Shown one piece after another: positions 11,709 through 23,170 of a stretch of DNA of 64,000 bases (the stretch's first letter is position 1; every line of letters starts with the position of its first letter). A program made the position numbers and the translations under genes. Below the pieces are notes generated by a model that saw only the letters and a list, made by a program, of their open reading frames with translations, did no database searches and was not told the DNA's origin. Origin of the DNA: Macrothele yani (lineage: Eukaryota; Arthropoda; Arachnida; Araneae; Macrothelidae); contig CM077025.1 in assembly GCA_039090855.1 (NCBI GenBank), positions 98,250,489-98,314,488 of the forward strand. Reading direction: 5' to 3'.

Positions 11709-13171
11709 CAGAATTGGAAACGGGTCAAAAAATTTGGACCCGGGCGTCACGTACTTGGACCCGACGTCCCAACCAGGGCCGTAGCTACCAGGGGGGCGGG
11801 GCGGTGCCCTCCCAGAACGACCATTGCATTGGCTAAATTCATGCTCTGGGGATGTAAAGACAGAAATTGTAACTAAAAGAAAGACAGTTACACCCTTCAG
11901 TATTTTCTTTTTAAAGACTCGACTTATACAGCATTCCATGCGGTTAACCAGGGCACACAGTTAAGATACACTATGAGGTGTGATTGTGAACATCTCATAT
12001 CCAGGAAGAAAATTCTCCAAAACAGTAAATGGAGACATAGGAAACCATTTGCTGACCTTTCCGAACATGTCGTTGGGATGAAGAACTAATTAATCATTTC
12101 TGCTATGTCGCAGAAAGTTCCTGGGCGCTTGACCTTGAAGAGAATTTTTCCAAGCCTTATCTCTAAATCTCCTGCCTATTGTTACATTCACTATCCGATA
12201 CTCATTCGTTTTGCGCTGCTTTGTTTTTCGTTCTGCATTTCTGTGGTATGTTGTGTTGTCAGCGTTCACATAACATTTACTCTTGGTTCTTGTGTATTTA
12301 CCTAGTTTTTACAATTTTAATTACATTATGTCAAAACCTGAAGTGCGATTTTTGAACGATCATAACACTTTCGTATAACGGCGTTGTGTGAGAAAGTAAA
12401 AAAAAAAAAACAAGTATTATTTGAGTGGAACTCGAAGAGGCGTAATTTTGAACTCGAAGGAGCGTGATTTCAAGTGTCACCCTTACAGATAAGAAAAGAT
12501 TGCTACGGTCGTGGACCCACCCTGTATCTATGGGCCGTTCAAAGAGTATCTTGCGTTGTATGGAAATCAAACAAATGTATTACGGGAATGTATAATTTAC
12601 CCACTTACTTACAGGAAGTGTTGAAACTGTCATCCTTCATTTGCAAAACATAACCTAACTCTTTCACACATGTTTTCAAACACATCTACGAGAGTCAAAA
12701 AGTCTCTTTGCAGTAATGTTAATGCTTAATTCTGATGGCGCTGCAGTCAAAAAGTTTTAATTGAGTAACTTGTTGCATGTTTAATTTTAGTTTTTGCTGT
12801 TTTCTTGATAGCATATCGAGCTTCAGAATATGATTCACAACAATTCTTAGAAACTTATGACGAGCTGAAGTTTCCAAAATGTGGATGTTGTTTTCATCAT
12901 TCCCACTCAGATGAAAGGGACACTCTTCCTTCTGAGGACAGCCTTATTTCACATTGCAGGACAAATGATTTTGGCATGCAGTATGTAAAACAACATCCAC
13001 ATTTTGGTCGAGCACAAAATTCCATAGTGCGCATTTTTCTTTGAAAAATTATTTTTTCTTTTCAAAAATCAAACAGAAATAAAACCGGGTCGAAATTGGG
13101 TCAGAAACACCATGATAGTAACAGTTTGACCTGCAAGAAATTGTTGACCCGCTGACCCGTTTCCATCTCTG
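11709..13171 (+). mobile_element. hAT-type element, non-autonomous, perfect 8 bp target duplication
   Basis: The left terminus CAGAATTGGAAACGGGTC and the right terminus (reverse complement CAGAGATGGAAACGGGTC) form an inverted repeat with CAG...CTG ends. The octamer ATACAGAT is repeated exactly on both sides (11701-11708 and 13172-13179). No transposase remains. Inside lies another transposon-like end (CAGGGCCGTAGCTACCAGG near 11776), suggesting nesting. The same termini recur at 58261 and 62668. Confidence 0.85.
12874..13007. repeat. Perfect 21 bp inverted repeat around a 92 bp loop
   Basis: The sequence at 12874-12894 (CCAAAATGTGGATGTTGTTT plus T) is the exact reverse complement of 12987-13007. 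It lies inside the hAT relic; it could be a small MITE or an imported hairpin. Confidence 0.8.
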
Positions 13172-13224
13172 ATACAGATACCTATACGTACAGCAGACAC
13201 CCAGGAAAAGTTTTTACAATTTAA

Positions 13225-14295
13225 GATGAACTTCCAATGGAAAAAATTTCGACCCTTTTTCCTCAGCGAAGAAAGATTTTTCATATATCAAAATTGGCCC
13301 ATTGATTAAAAAAAACATCAGAACTTAGTTTGTACAATCAGTGTTTTTAGCAAAAACAATTTAAGGCGGACGTCTAGTGATTTTGTTCCTTGTACTTCCC
13401 ATGGAAAACATTGGTCCCTATTTTCTCAGCGAAGAAAGATTTCCCATACATCAAAATTGACCCACTGTTAAAAAAGATCCTAACTTAGCTTGTGCGATCG
13501 GTGCTCTTTGCAGAAACAATTTAAGGTGAACTTCTTGCGATTTTGCTCCCTATACTTCCAATGGAAAAAATTTCGACCCTATTTCCTCAGCGAAGAAAGA
13601 TTTCCCATACAGCAAAATTGACCCATTGATAAAAACCATCGTCACTTAGATTGAACAATCGGTGCTTTGTGAAAAAAACAATTTAAGGTGAACTTCTGGC
13701 GATTTTGCTCCCTATACTTAAAATGGGAAAAAAATCGACCCTATTTCTTGAGCGAAGAAAGATTTCCCATACATCAAAATTGGCCCACTGATAAAAAAAA
13801 AAACATCCTAACTTAGCTTGTGCAATCGGTGCTTTTTGCAAAAACAATTTAAGGTGAACTTCTAGCGATTTTGCGCCCTATACTTCCAATGGAAAACATT
13901 TCGAATCTATTTCCTCAGGCAACAAAAATTTCTCATACATCAAAATTGGCCCACTGATAAAAAAAACCATCCTAACTTAGTTTGTACAATCAGTGCTTTA
14001 TGCGAAAAGCTTTCCTGAACTACATTAAAAATTAATAACTTTACTTCGATGTAGTGGTAAGGAAGGTGGCGCCCCTTATAAGCAAGTGTCATAACCACAC
14101 CAAAGTGAAGTTATTGATTTTCAATATAGTTCAGGAAAGCTTTTTGCAAGAAACACTGATTGTACAAACTAAGTTAGGATGTTTTTTTATCAGCATTCCA
14201 GTTTTGCTTTATGGGAAATCTTTCTTCGCTGAGGAAATAGGGTCCAATTTTTCCTCCATTAGACGCATACGGAGCAAAATCACTAGACGTCAACC
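13225..14295. mobile_element. TTAA-flanked foldback element with internal ~163 bp tandem array
   Basis: Left of the centre, about five ~163 bp units run in tandem, each with CAGCGAAGAAAGATTTCCCA and ACAATTTAAGGTGAACTTCT; anchor motifs fall at 13264, 13427, 13588, 13750 and 13916. Right of about 14020 the same sequence returns in inverted order and ends CTAGACGTCAACC. TTAA borders both sides (13221-13224 and 14296-14299). Each unit contains the terminal GGTGAACTTCTAGCGATTTT sequence of the MITE at 43121-43557, so the array is built from that element's arm. Confidence 0.75.
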
Positions 14296-14430
14296 TTAAG
14301 TAAGCTGCTAAGCAGTGCCTTAACTAGAACAGCGTGCCCCCTCCCACCCCGCCCCACCCCCTCAGCATCCTTAGGCACAGTAGTTTTCCCAGGATTTCGA
14401 ACACGAGGGAGGATGTGTTTTCCGTGTTTT

Positions 14431-14462
14431 CGCGGTGTGTGTGTGTGGTGGTGGTGGTGGTC
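14431..14462 (+). repeat. (GT)n/(GGT)n microsatellite
   Basis: A run of GTGTGTGT followed by GGTGGTGGTGG. Confidence 0.8.
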
Positions 14463-15258
14463 AGGAGAGTGTCTAGAAAAGTAAACGGGGGTAACCAGAA
14501 TCCTGCAGTTTAAACGTTTGAAGTAAATTTTGGAGCAGGAGTACATAATGCAAGGTTATCAGTCAGCCAATCAGAATCAACACGGTGCATGGACCGATGC
14601 ATGAGCATGAATATTTTACTGCAAGAAAAGAATTCGGTAAAATATATATATACCAATGAGCCATTGCATTATGACCATCCCCAGCCTAGAGAAATGAGTG
14701 AGCCTGGAGACCGAACGGTGGCGCAAGTGAAGTTCACAGAGCAGTTATATATACAACCCTAGAACCGGCTTTCATTAAATAGAGTGTTCGGAGTAAGAAT
14801 GGGAAAAGCTGCTATTAATCTGAGTTTGATAAAGTACAAATTGTGATGGCATTGCCCAGCGGAACTACGATCTCGGAAACGGCGCGGCTTGTGGTTTGTT
14901 CACGTGGAGCTCTAGTGAGTACGTATCAAAAGTGCTTCACAGATGGCCAAACGACGAACCGTCGTCCAGCTGTGTGTTGTTCTCAGCTCATTGATGCCAG
15001 GGAGATGGGGAAGGCGGAGACCGTCGCGAATTGTTCACAGCGACCGCAGGGCAAATCATCTTCAGCTACAACAATGGTGATCACGGGTGCGACAAATCAT
15101 CTTCAGCTACAACAACTGTGATCAGGGCAATGTGTCACAGCATACAGTTCATCGCAGCCTTCTGTGCAAGGGCCTGCGTAGTCGAATACCCAGCTGGGTT
15201 ACCATACTCACTGCACGTCATAGAGCAACAATGCATGAAATGGGCACAAGATAATCGA

Positions 15259-18200
15259 GGGATGTAAGGTCAGGTGATGCGTAACATCACAGCCTCTCTT
15301 TGACAAATGTCAGCCCCGCCTTCTCGTGGTGCATCCTGTTCCCACTAAAGGGGCTCTAACGAACGCCAATAGCGGTATAACTATACCATCGGGATTAGAG
15401 GAAATGCTATCCCACACTCACCAACCCGCTTAGCCAGCGTGGTGAGTTATGGCCAAACCCTCCAAAATGACTCCACAACTTAAATCTTGGCCCTCAGTCT
15501 CCGGCAGCTGGAATGTACCTGGCCAAGGCAGCTGCCAGTGCGACATGAAGGCAGAGGGTGCTAAGAATCCCCGGAGGACCGGACTAGGCTGCCATCTGAT
15601 GCTGACCTTGGCTACATATAATTGACGCTCCCTATCTTCTGATTCAAGACGTCTTGAATTGAAAAAGGAACTACAAAGGATCAAGTGGGACATCGTTGGG
15701 CTAACTGAGGTAAGGAGAAAAGGAGAAGATCTCATTGAACAGAAAAGTGGACATCTCTTCTACTATCTGGGACATATACTGGCAGAACTAGTGGCGTTGG
15801 ATTTATAATAAACAAGAAACTGAAGGATAAAGTTGTAGAAGTTGAAAGTTCCTCTGACAGAGGTGCACGACTCGTTATCCAACTCTCGAGAAGATACAAG
15901 GCTCAGATTATTCAAACTTATGCACCCACCACAAGTCATGCTGAAGAAGAAATTGAAGAATTTTATGAGGAAATTCGTGATCTCAATAATAAAGGTAAGC
16001 AGCACTTGAAGATAGTTATGGGCGATTTCAATGCAAAAATAGGGCAACGACAACAGAATGAAACTTCAGTAGGTAAATTCGGTCACGGCAACAGAAACCA
16101 TCGTGGAAACAGTCTCGTTGAGTTTGCAGAGGCAGAAGGGTTTTTCATCTTGAACTCGTTTTTCAAGAAAAAGCCACACAGGAAATGGACATGGAGACAT
16201 CCAAATGGGATGACAAGTGAAATTGATTTTATTATGTGTAACAAAAAATTCGTCATAGAAGACTGCAGTGTGCTAAACAAGTTCAACACACGTAGTGACC
16301 ATAGATTGGTGAGATGTAAGATGCACTTCAACACTAAACTCGAACGTGGCAAGTTCATAGGACAAACAAAATGTATTGACATAACCAACCTTAAAAAACA
16401 CCATAATACCTTCAAGTTGGAACTGAAGAACAGATTCTCTGCTTTAGAAGGCCTAACATCGGAAGAAGTGGATATTTCTGAAGTTAACAGAAAAGTAACC
16501 AAATCTCTTATGGAAACAGCAACAAAATTAGCTGGGTCTAAGAACAAGTTGCATGTGAACAAACTATCAGGAAAAACCAAAATGTTGATGCAAAAAAGAA
16601 GAGAGATGAGGACAACTAAAGAAGATGTGACTTCCAAAGTGGAATTCATAGAGCTATGCAAGACAGTACGAAAAAGTATTACTGAAGACGTAAGGAAATT
16701 CAACTGTGAACTAATGAGGAAAGCAATTGAAAATAACCAAAGCCTAAAGACAGCGAAGGGACATCTCAGTAAGGGAAGAAAACAGATTATGGCACTGAGA
16801 AAAGATGGTTCTGTAACAAGAAATAGAGACGAAATTTTGACAAGAGTGAAAGATTTCTACTCCAAGTTATATGAAAGAAATGATGCATGTACTCCAGACA
16901 TCATGGAAAGTACCAGTACCAGAGTTCTTCCAGTCCTCCCAGCAGAAGTTGCACATGCAATCAAGAACATGAAGCTGGGAAAAGCTCCAGGAGAAGATGG
17001 AATTACTGTAGACATCATACAAGAAGCAAGTGGAGAAATCGAAACAGTACTCGCCCAAATTTTCACTCGATGCCTTAATGAAGAGAAGATTCCTGAGGAT
17101 TGGAACAACGCTACAATGATCCTGCTACATATAAAAGGTGACATTGAAGATCTCAGGAACTACAGACCTATCAGCCTCCTATCAGTTGTTTATAAAATCT
17201 TCACTAAAGTTCTTTCACACCGTTTGAAGGTAACACTGGACATGGCTCAACCGAGAGAACAAGCTGGATTCAGGAGTGGATACAGCACTATAGATCATAT
17301 CCACGAACTGAGAGAACTAATTGAAAGAGCGAGGGAATATGAACTTTCATTGTACATGGCTTTTATTGATTATGAAAAAGTCTTTGATTCGGTGAAACCA
17401 TCAGCAGTTACAATGGCTCTGAAATCCTGCGGTTTTTGAAGATGCATACATTAATATTATTAATAACATCTATGAAAATGCAAGTGCAAAGATTCGGCTG
17501 TTTGAAAATACAACACACATAAAAATTGGAAAGGAAGTGAGACAAGGTGACACCATATCTCCGAAGCCCTTTAATGCTACGTTGGAAAATGTCTTTCAAT
17601 CACTGAACTGGGAAAGCAAAGGGATAAAGATTAATGGAGATTATGTAACCCACCTTCGTTTTGCTGATGACATAATCATTTTTGCAACTACCCCATCAGA
17701 GCTGCAGAGTATGATCCAGGAACTTGCTGACAAGAGTAAAGAAGTGGGATTAAAAATGAACTTTCAGAAAACAAAAGTGATGTTCAATTCTTTTACACGA
17801 AATGAAGATTTATCGATTGATGGGGAAAAGCTGGAGATAACAGACACGTACGTTTATCTTGGACAGCAGATATCAAGTGAGGGTCACATTGATGAAGAAA
17901 TTAATCGGCGTACAAAATTTGCCTGGAGAGCTTTTGGAAGAAGCAGCATAATTTTCAAGAGCAATATGCCATTATGTCTTAAAAGAAAAATGTTTGATCA
18001 ATGCATCCTTCCAGTGCTTACGTATGGTGCAGAGACGTGGACCTTAACTAAAAGAGACATACAAAGGTTGCAAACAACTCAAAGTAGCATGGAGAGGTGC
18101 ATGCTTGGTGTAACCAGGAGAGATAAGAAGAGGAACACGTGGATCCGAAAAATGACAAGAGTGGGAGGCATCATGATCAGAGTTAAATCCCTGAAATGGC

Positions 18201-18414
18201 AATGGGCTGGACATACTGCCAGGAGGACAGACCATCGATGGACAGCCGGAATTTTACATTGGATTCCAAGGGACAGGAAAAGACCCAGAAGAAGACCACA
18301 TGGGAGATGGGTGGATGAAATTCGAAAGTATGCGGGGGTGACATGGAGGAAACTTGGGGAGACATTCGTCCAGCAGTGGATTGATAATGGTTTATAATGA
18401 TGATGATGATGATG
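15259..18414 (+). mobile_element. RTE-clade LINE, near full length, copy 1
   Basis: Starts GGATGTAAGGTCAGG with a ~200 bp 5' UTR, carries a single long endonuclease-RT ORF and ends in (TGA)n, the hallmark tail of RTE elements. It sits inside a Tc1 transposase gene; AATCGAG at 15252-15258 and 18415-18421 is the target duplication. The minus-strand copy at 58392-61229 has the same two ends, which fixes the element borders. Confidence 0.92.
15467..18397 (+). pseudogene. RTE LINE polyprotein (APE endonuclease + reverse transcriptase), disrupted
   Basis: The start matches the MTPQLKSWP start of copy 2. Domains in order: APE-type endonuclease (IMGDFNAKIG and SDHRLVRCKM motifs), a Lys-rich linker, then RT with LRNYRPISLL, QAGFRSGYST, motif A MAFIDYEKVFDSV, motif B RQGDTISPK and motif C LRFADDIIIF, then a C-terminal domain ending VQQWIDNGL. 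Lesions: TGA at 15623 replacing a Gly codon, a 1-base deletion near 15766, a 1-base insertion near 17437, and loss of ten codons near the C-terminus relative to copy 2. The protein would nick target DNA and prime cDNA synthesis from the element RNA. Three uninterrupted blocks remain (477 and 286 codons for the last two), suggesting fairly recent decay. Confidence 0.92.
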
Positions 18415-19070
18415 AATCGAGATTGGACCGTCGATGATTTAAGGAAAAAGGCTTGGTCTGACGAATCAAGATTCCTGGTGCATCACGTAGATGTCCGAGT
18501 GGTGATACGCCGATTACCAATGGAGGCTATGGCATCTGGATGCCCTGTTGGGCGGAAACAGGCCGGCGTCGGCGGTGTTATGCTGTTGGCGATGTTTTCT
18601 TGGGACACTTTAGGCCTCATTATCCCAAAAGCACAATCCCTGGCATCTGTCAGGTATCTGAACAGCGTTGCGGACCAAGTTCCCCCTTTCATGGCAACTA
18701 TGTTCTCTGCTGGTGATGGTCATTACCAACAGGATAATGCGCCGTGCCACACTGCCTAAATCTTCAATGAGTGGTTCGAGGAACATGTTGGTGACTTTCT
18801 GTTAATTCCCTGGCATCCAAATTCACCTAACATGAACCGAATGAAACATTTCTGGTTCGACTTGGAAAAGCGGGTTCGCGGTAATTCACCACCTCCCCGA
18901 AATGAGGGGGAACTGGCGGACTTGCTGTTGACATTATGGTACCAGATACCCCAGAATACCTATCGCCACCTCATCGAATCGATGCCTCACCGAGTAGCCG
19001 CTATTTTGCGGGCTAAAGGAAGTCCTACAGCTTATTAAGTATGTGTTCATAATGTAATGTCTCATTGATG

Positions 19071-19798
19071 TAAATGGTTAAGATTAATAAATATAAGATT
19101 TTATAATCACCCATTTTACTTTCACTTGTGCTTGGTTTTTGTAAAATGTCTGCTTCTATACTTTAAACAGTTTATATGCTAAACAAATCATCATTCTTTT
19201 CCTCAGAAACGGCACTTCAGCTTAATTGTATGTGTGGCAAAAAGAAGGTCGAGTTTTGGAAATTTCTTCGCTCTCTCTCCCTTTTATTCTTTCGTCGATA
19301 CTGTGCTCCACTTGGACCCTTTTGCCAGAGTTTGCAAATAGATGTTGTTCGCTTGTATATTTAAGTTTCCACACAGTGAATGAGATAGACATACTTACAA
19401 TAAAGAAGAACTAAAAGCAATAGCAACGTGTCATTGTTTTGTCCTAAACTAAAGTAAATCACTTGAAGATATCACCCTCTTATACATCGCAGATCTGCTG
19501 AAGCTGTGAATAAATGTTGGTGCCTGTCGAGTACGTAATCCTAGATGATTGACTGTTCTTCCACATCATCCACGGGAAATTCCCATGTGGCCTCGCACTT
19601 TCCCTCAGCAGCACAGAGAGAAAGCTATTGGAGAGTGATCGTATTATTTTCAACCGATTGCAGAGCGATCGTATTATTTTCAACCGATTGCAGAGCGATC
19701 GTATTACAACCCGAAGTCAAAGAGCGGAAGGTTTCAATCTATAGGACATCCAGTGTTTTAAAAGTGAAACTTAACATTTATTTAGACAAAGCTAAATA
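19071..19798. other. No gene recognised
   Basis: AT-rich DNA between two Tc1 elements; it contains the 30 bp tandem repeat noted separately. Confidence 0.5.
19634..19706 (+). repeat. 30 bp tandem repeat, 2.5 copies
   Basis: The unit GAGCGATCGTATTATTTTCA plus ACCGATTGCA is repeated with one difference in the first copy. Confidence 0.85.
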
Positions 19799-20976
19799 CA
19801 CTGAAGTGCCAAAAGTCATGGGATATGTACCTAGTATCTTGCAGGACCTCCTCTATCCCGGCAAAGTGCAGCAACTTGACGTGGCATCGATTCCACAAGT
19901 GGCCGGAAGACTTTTGGAAAGATGCTGAGCCATGTCGTCTAAACATCCGCCTACAGTTCCCTGGTATTTGTAGGTGCAGGATCGTGGGTGCGAATGGACC
20001 TTTCCGCCACGTCCCATAAGTGCTCTATTGGGTTCATGTCGGGCGAACGTGGTGTTCACACCATCCGTCGGATCTGTCCAGAATGCTCTTCGAACCAATT
20101 TTGGACAACTTGGGCCCGATGACATGGTGCACTATCCGCCTGGAAAATCCCATCGTTGTTGGAGTACATGAAGTCCATGAAGAGCTGCAAATGGTCGCCC
20201 AGCAGAGCAACAAAGCGATTATCGGTTAATGACGTGCTTACGAGGGCCAGAGGACCCAACTCATGCCACGTAAAGACACCCCACACATGCATGGAACCAC
20301 TACCGCTTGCACAGTGCCTTGTTGACAGCTTGGGTTCATGGCCACAGCGGAACCCTACCATCAGCTCGTAACAACTGGTTGCGTGACTCACCGGACCACG
20401 CCACATGTTTCCAGTCTTCCAGGGTCCAATTACCGTGTTCACGAGCCCAGTTGACCGGCTGTGTCCGATGTCGTGGTGTTAATAAAGGCACTTTTGTGGG
20501 TCTTTTGCTTCCATATCCCATAAGCCTAAATTACGCTGCACTGACCTGATGGATATGTCTCTGGTACCTCCTGCATTGAATGCGGGTGTTATTTAACCCA
20601 GTATTGCTTCTCTGTTAGCATCGACAATCCTGGTCACGGTCATTGAGCACCCGTGGTCGGCCACTGTGCTGTCCAGGGTGGGTGGTAATGCCTTCCGTGA
20701 GGTATTCTCAGTACACACGTAACACCTTGGATCGAGGAAGGTTGAATGTTCGCACAACTTCGGAAACTGAATGTCCCATCTGTCTGGCTACCACTACCAC
20801 ACCTCGTTCAAACTCCAACAATTCACGTCAGCTTGCCATAATCCTACTGCAATCTGACTCACGAGATTTCACCTCGAAACTGATAAAACTCGTGACGTGC
20901 GTCAAAGGGTTTATACGACGGCAGCGCCAGTTAAAAATTTGCATACTGCTATCCCATAACTTTTGGCACTTCAGTG
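19799..20976 (-). mobile_element. Tc1-family transposon, complete length, minus orientation
   Basis: The left end CACTGAAGTGCCAAAAGTCA and the right end (TGACTTTTGGCACTTCAGTG with small changes) are inverted repeats. TA flanks the left side (19797-19798); the right side has TG where TA is expected. At 1.18 kb it is the size of an intact single-gene Tc1. Confidence 0.88.
19831..20839 (-). pseudogene. Tc1-type transposase pseudogene
   Basis: The start at 20839 reads MAS followed by a stop, then RELLEFERG and a helix-turn-helix (MGHSVSEVVRTFNLPRSKVL), a family abundant in arachnid genomes as far as I recall. The catalytic half keeps WSGESR (first aspartate changed to Gly), a QADSAPCHRAQ block where QQDNAPCH is usual, and HSPDMNPIEHLWD with the final glutamate. 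The C-terminus is RDRGGPARY-stop. Stop codons in the linker and frame changes rule out activity. Confidence 0.88.
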
Positions 20977-21440
20977 TGTATCCTATAAGAAAATGTGAAT
21001 CTTTGGGTCAATTATTTGTTCGTTTGTTTCCGTGCGTGTTCGTATTTTTAAAAGAACTATGGCTGGCAGCTGCAGTACGCCCCTTCGTTACATACGCCCC
21101 CTCCCCTTCCCCCGTAGTTGCTGGGGCTGGTAGGCTGGTAGGCTGCTGTGCTGGTGGTTACGCGCCATGCTGCTAAGCTCAGCTTCTCTTCTTCTGCCCC
21201 TTCTAGAGAGTGTTTTGCTCTACGTACAGCAACCATTTTACAACAGTGAAAGAAAATGAAAAAGCTCATATAATCATGCAAGCCATCTCATCCATCATAG
21301 ATATAACAGACACAGGAAGAGTGTGGCATTTCAGAAACTAGAGCACAAATAAAAAAGATTTCTTATGAATACCACGTAGAGTCGGCTTTAGTGTTCGAGT
21401 CCCTGGTTGCAACAATACTTGTTGACGATCCCCACAAGTG
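20977..21440. other. No gene recognised
   Basis: CT-rich and GCTGGTAGGCTG-rich non-coding DNA; the 177-codon plus-strand frame ending at 21176 is largely antisense to the Tc1 transposase. Confidence 0.5.
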
Positions 21441-21672
21441 GTTTTTTTTTTTGTTTTTTTTTTTATTGAAGGTTCAACGACCACCGTGAGCAACTCAATG
21501 GGCTATAAACATTTGCCCGTCCCTAATTTAGGGTCACTGGTTCCAGGGAAGGGAGAGAGCCAGTGCCGTAAGACAAACACAACATCCATACCTCACCGGG
21601 ATTCAAACCCGGACCCCTTTCAGACGAATGATCAGAGTCCATAGCTTAGACCACTGCGCCACCGGGGAGGCC
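21441..21672 (-). mobile_element. tRNA-derived SINE (family S1), copy 1
   Basis: On the minus strand the head GGTGGCGCAGTGGTCTAAGC is a pol III A box and GGGTTTGAATCCC a B box, with a long variable region as in tRNA-Leu/Ser. The body contains GGATGTTGTGTTTGTCTTAC and GCCCATTGAGTTGCTCACGG and ends in an A-rich tail (poly-T at 21441-21463 on plus). Confidence 0.88.
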
Positions 21673-21697
21673 ACAAGTGTTTGAGAGCAGTGATGGA

Positions 21698-21914
21698 TTT
21701 TTTTATTTTTTTATTGGACATTTAACGACCACCGTCGCAAATGGGCTATAAGCAGTCGTCCGTCCTTAATTTAGGGTCACTGGTTCCAGGGAAGGGAGAG
21801 AGTCAGTGCCGTAAGACAAACACAACATCCATGCCTCACCGGGATTCGAACCCGGACCCCTTTTGGACGAATGATCCGAGGCTATCTCTTAGACTACTGC
21901 GCCACCGGGGCGGC
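21698..21914 (-). mobile_element. tRNA-derived SINE (family S1), copy 2
   Basis: Same head, body and A-rich tail as copy 1. A deletion in the tail region removes part of the GAGTTGCTCACGG segment. Direct neighbour of copies 1 and 3 in the same orientation. Confidence 0.88.
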
Positions 21915-21954
21915 GCAGTAGCGAATTTATAGTTACCAGAGCTCTGTGCACAGG

Positions 21955-22160
21955 TTTTTTTCTTCTTGATTGGAGGTTTAACGACCACCTTGAGCAACTC
22001 AATGGGCTATGGGCAGTCGCCCGTCCCTAATTTAGGGTCACTGGTTCCAGGGATGGGAGAGAGCCAGTGCCGTAAGACAAACACAACATCCATGCCTCAC
22101 CGGGATTCGAACCCGGACCCCTTTTGGACGAATGATCAGAGGCTATCGCTTAGACCACTA
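21955..22160 (-). mobile_element. tRNA-derived SINE (family S1), copy 3, 5' truncated
   Basis: Same body and tail as copies 1 and 2, but the tRNA-like head stops at TAGTGGTCTAAGC, losing the first bases. Confidence 0.85.
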
Positions 22161-22361
22161 AAAATACAAGATAAAATCTAAGAATTTTAAGCTTTTAACT
22201 CATGATATTGTGAGAGGAGGTGGAAATTCAATGACTTATAATAAAAACTCTGCAGGTAATTTATTAGTTTGAAGAATGCACTACACGTATTAATTATCAC
22301 ATGTATATTGTTACTGTTTCATGTGTTAACGGCCTTTATAGTGATTCTCCTTCATAAGTTC

Positions 22362-23170
22362 TTTGGGAAGCCACTCAAATATCTTAGCTTTGGGAGCCCA
22401 CTCAGATGTCTTAGCCTTAGGGTCCACTCAGTTGTTTTAGGCTTGAGGTCCACTTAGTTGTCTTAGCCCATGGGCCCATTCAGATGTCTTAGCCTTAGGG
22501 TTCACTCAGTTGTCTTAGGCTTGGGGTCTACTCAATTGTCTTAGCCCATGGGCCCATTCAGATGTCTTAGCCTTAGGGTCCACTCAGATGTCTTAGCCTT
22601 ACGGACCACTCTCAATTGTCTTAGGCTTGGGTTCCACTTGTTGTCTTAGGGTCCACTCAGTTGTCTTAGGCTTGGGGTCTACTCAATTGTCTTAGCCCAT
22701 GGGCCCACTCATATGTCTTAGCCTTAGGGTCCACTCAGATGTCTTAGCCTTACGGACCACTCAGTTGTCTTAGGGCACACTCAGTTGTTTTAGGCTTGGG
22801 GTCCACTCAGTTGTTTTAGGCTTGGGGTCCACTCAGTTGTCTTAGCCCATGTGCCCACTCAGATGTCTTAGCCTTAGGGTTCACTCAGATGTCTTAGCCT
22901 TACGGACCACTCAGTTGTCTTAGGGCACACTCAGTTGTTTTAGGCTTGGGGTCCACTCAGCTGTCTTAGCCCATGTGCCCACTCAGATGTCTTAGCCTTA
23001 GGGTCCACTCAGATGTCTTAGCCTTACGGACCACTCAGTTGTTTTAGACTTAGGTTCCACTTGTTGTCTTAGCCCATGGGCCCACTCGGATGTCTTAGCC
23101 TTAGGGTCCACTCAATTGACTTTGGCTTGGTCTCCACTCAGTTGTCTTAGTCCAGGGGCCCACTCAGATG
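22362..23170 (+). repeat. Minisatellite, ~26 bp unit
   Basis: Roughly 30 units of the type TTAGCCTTAGGGTCCACTCA plus GATGTC. Four variants (CCTTAGGGTCC, CCCATGGGCCC, GGCTTGGGGTCC, CCTTACGGACC) rotate in a partly regular order, and some units are shortened to about 20 bp. A small remnant recurs at 23890-23940. Confidence 0.9.

Larger units (their letters stand above)
14799..19038 (+). pseudogene. Tc1-type transposase pseudogene, two halves
   Basis: The first half (14799-15258) starts MGKAA and has a helix-turn-helix region (TISETARLVVCSRGALVSTY) typical of Tc1. A ~41 bp internal duplication around 15050-15125 and frameshifts follow. The second half (18415-19038) resumes after the LINE with a WSDESRF first-aspartate motif, QQDNAPCHTA with the second aspartate, and an MNRMKHFW segment where the family normally has an MNPIEHLW-type glutamate motif, ending PTAY-stop. 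The gene is dead through the LINE insertion, stops and changes around the third catalytic position. Confidence 0.9.
14653..19070 (+). mobile_element. Tc1-family transposon split by an RTE LINE
   Basis: The left end CCAATGAGCCATTGCATTAT and the right end (reverse complement CATCAATGAGACATTACATT) are inverted repeats next to TA at 14651-14652 and 19071-19072. Removing the LINE at 15259-18414 leaves about 1.26 kb, a normal Tc1 length. Confidence 0.85.

Noticed and set aside
20643..21176. 177-codon plus-strand ORF
   Set aside because: The first half is antisense to the Tc1 transposase and the second half is non-coding.
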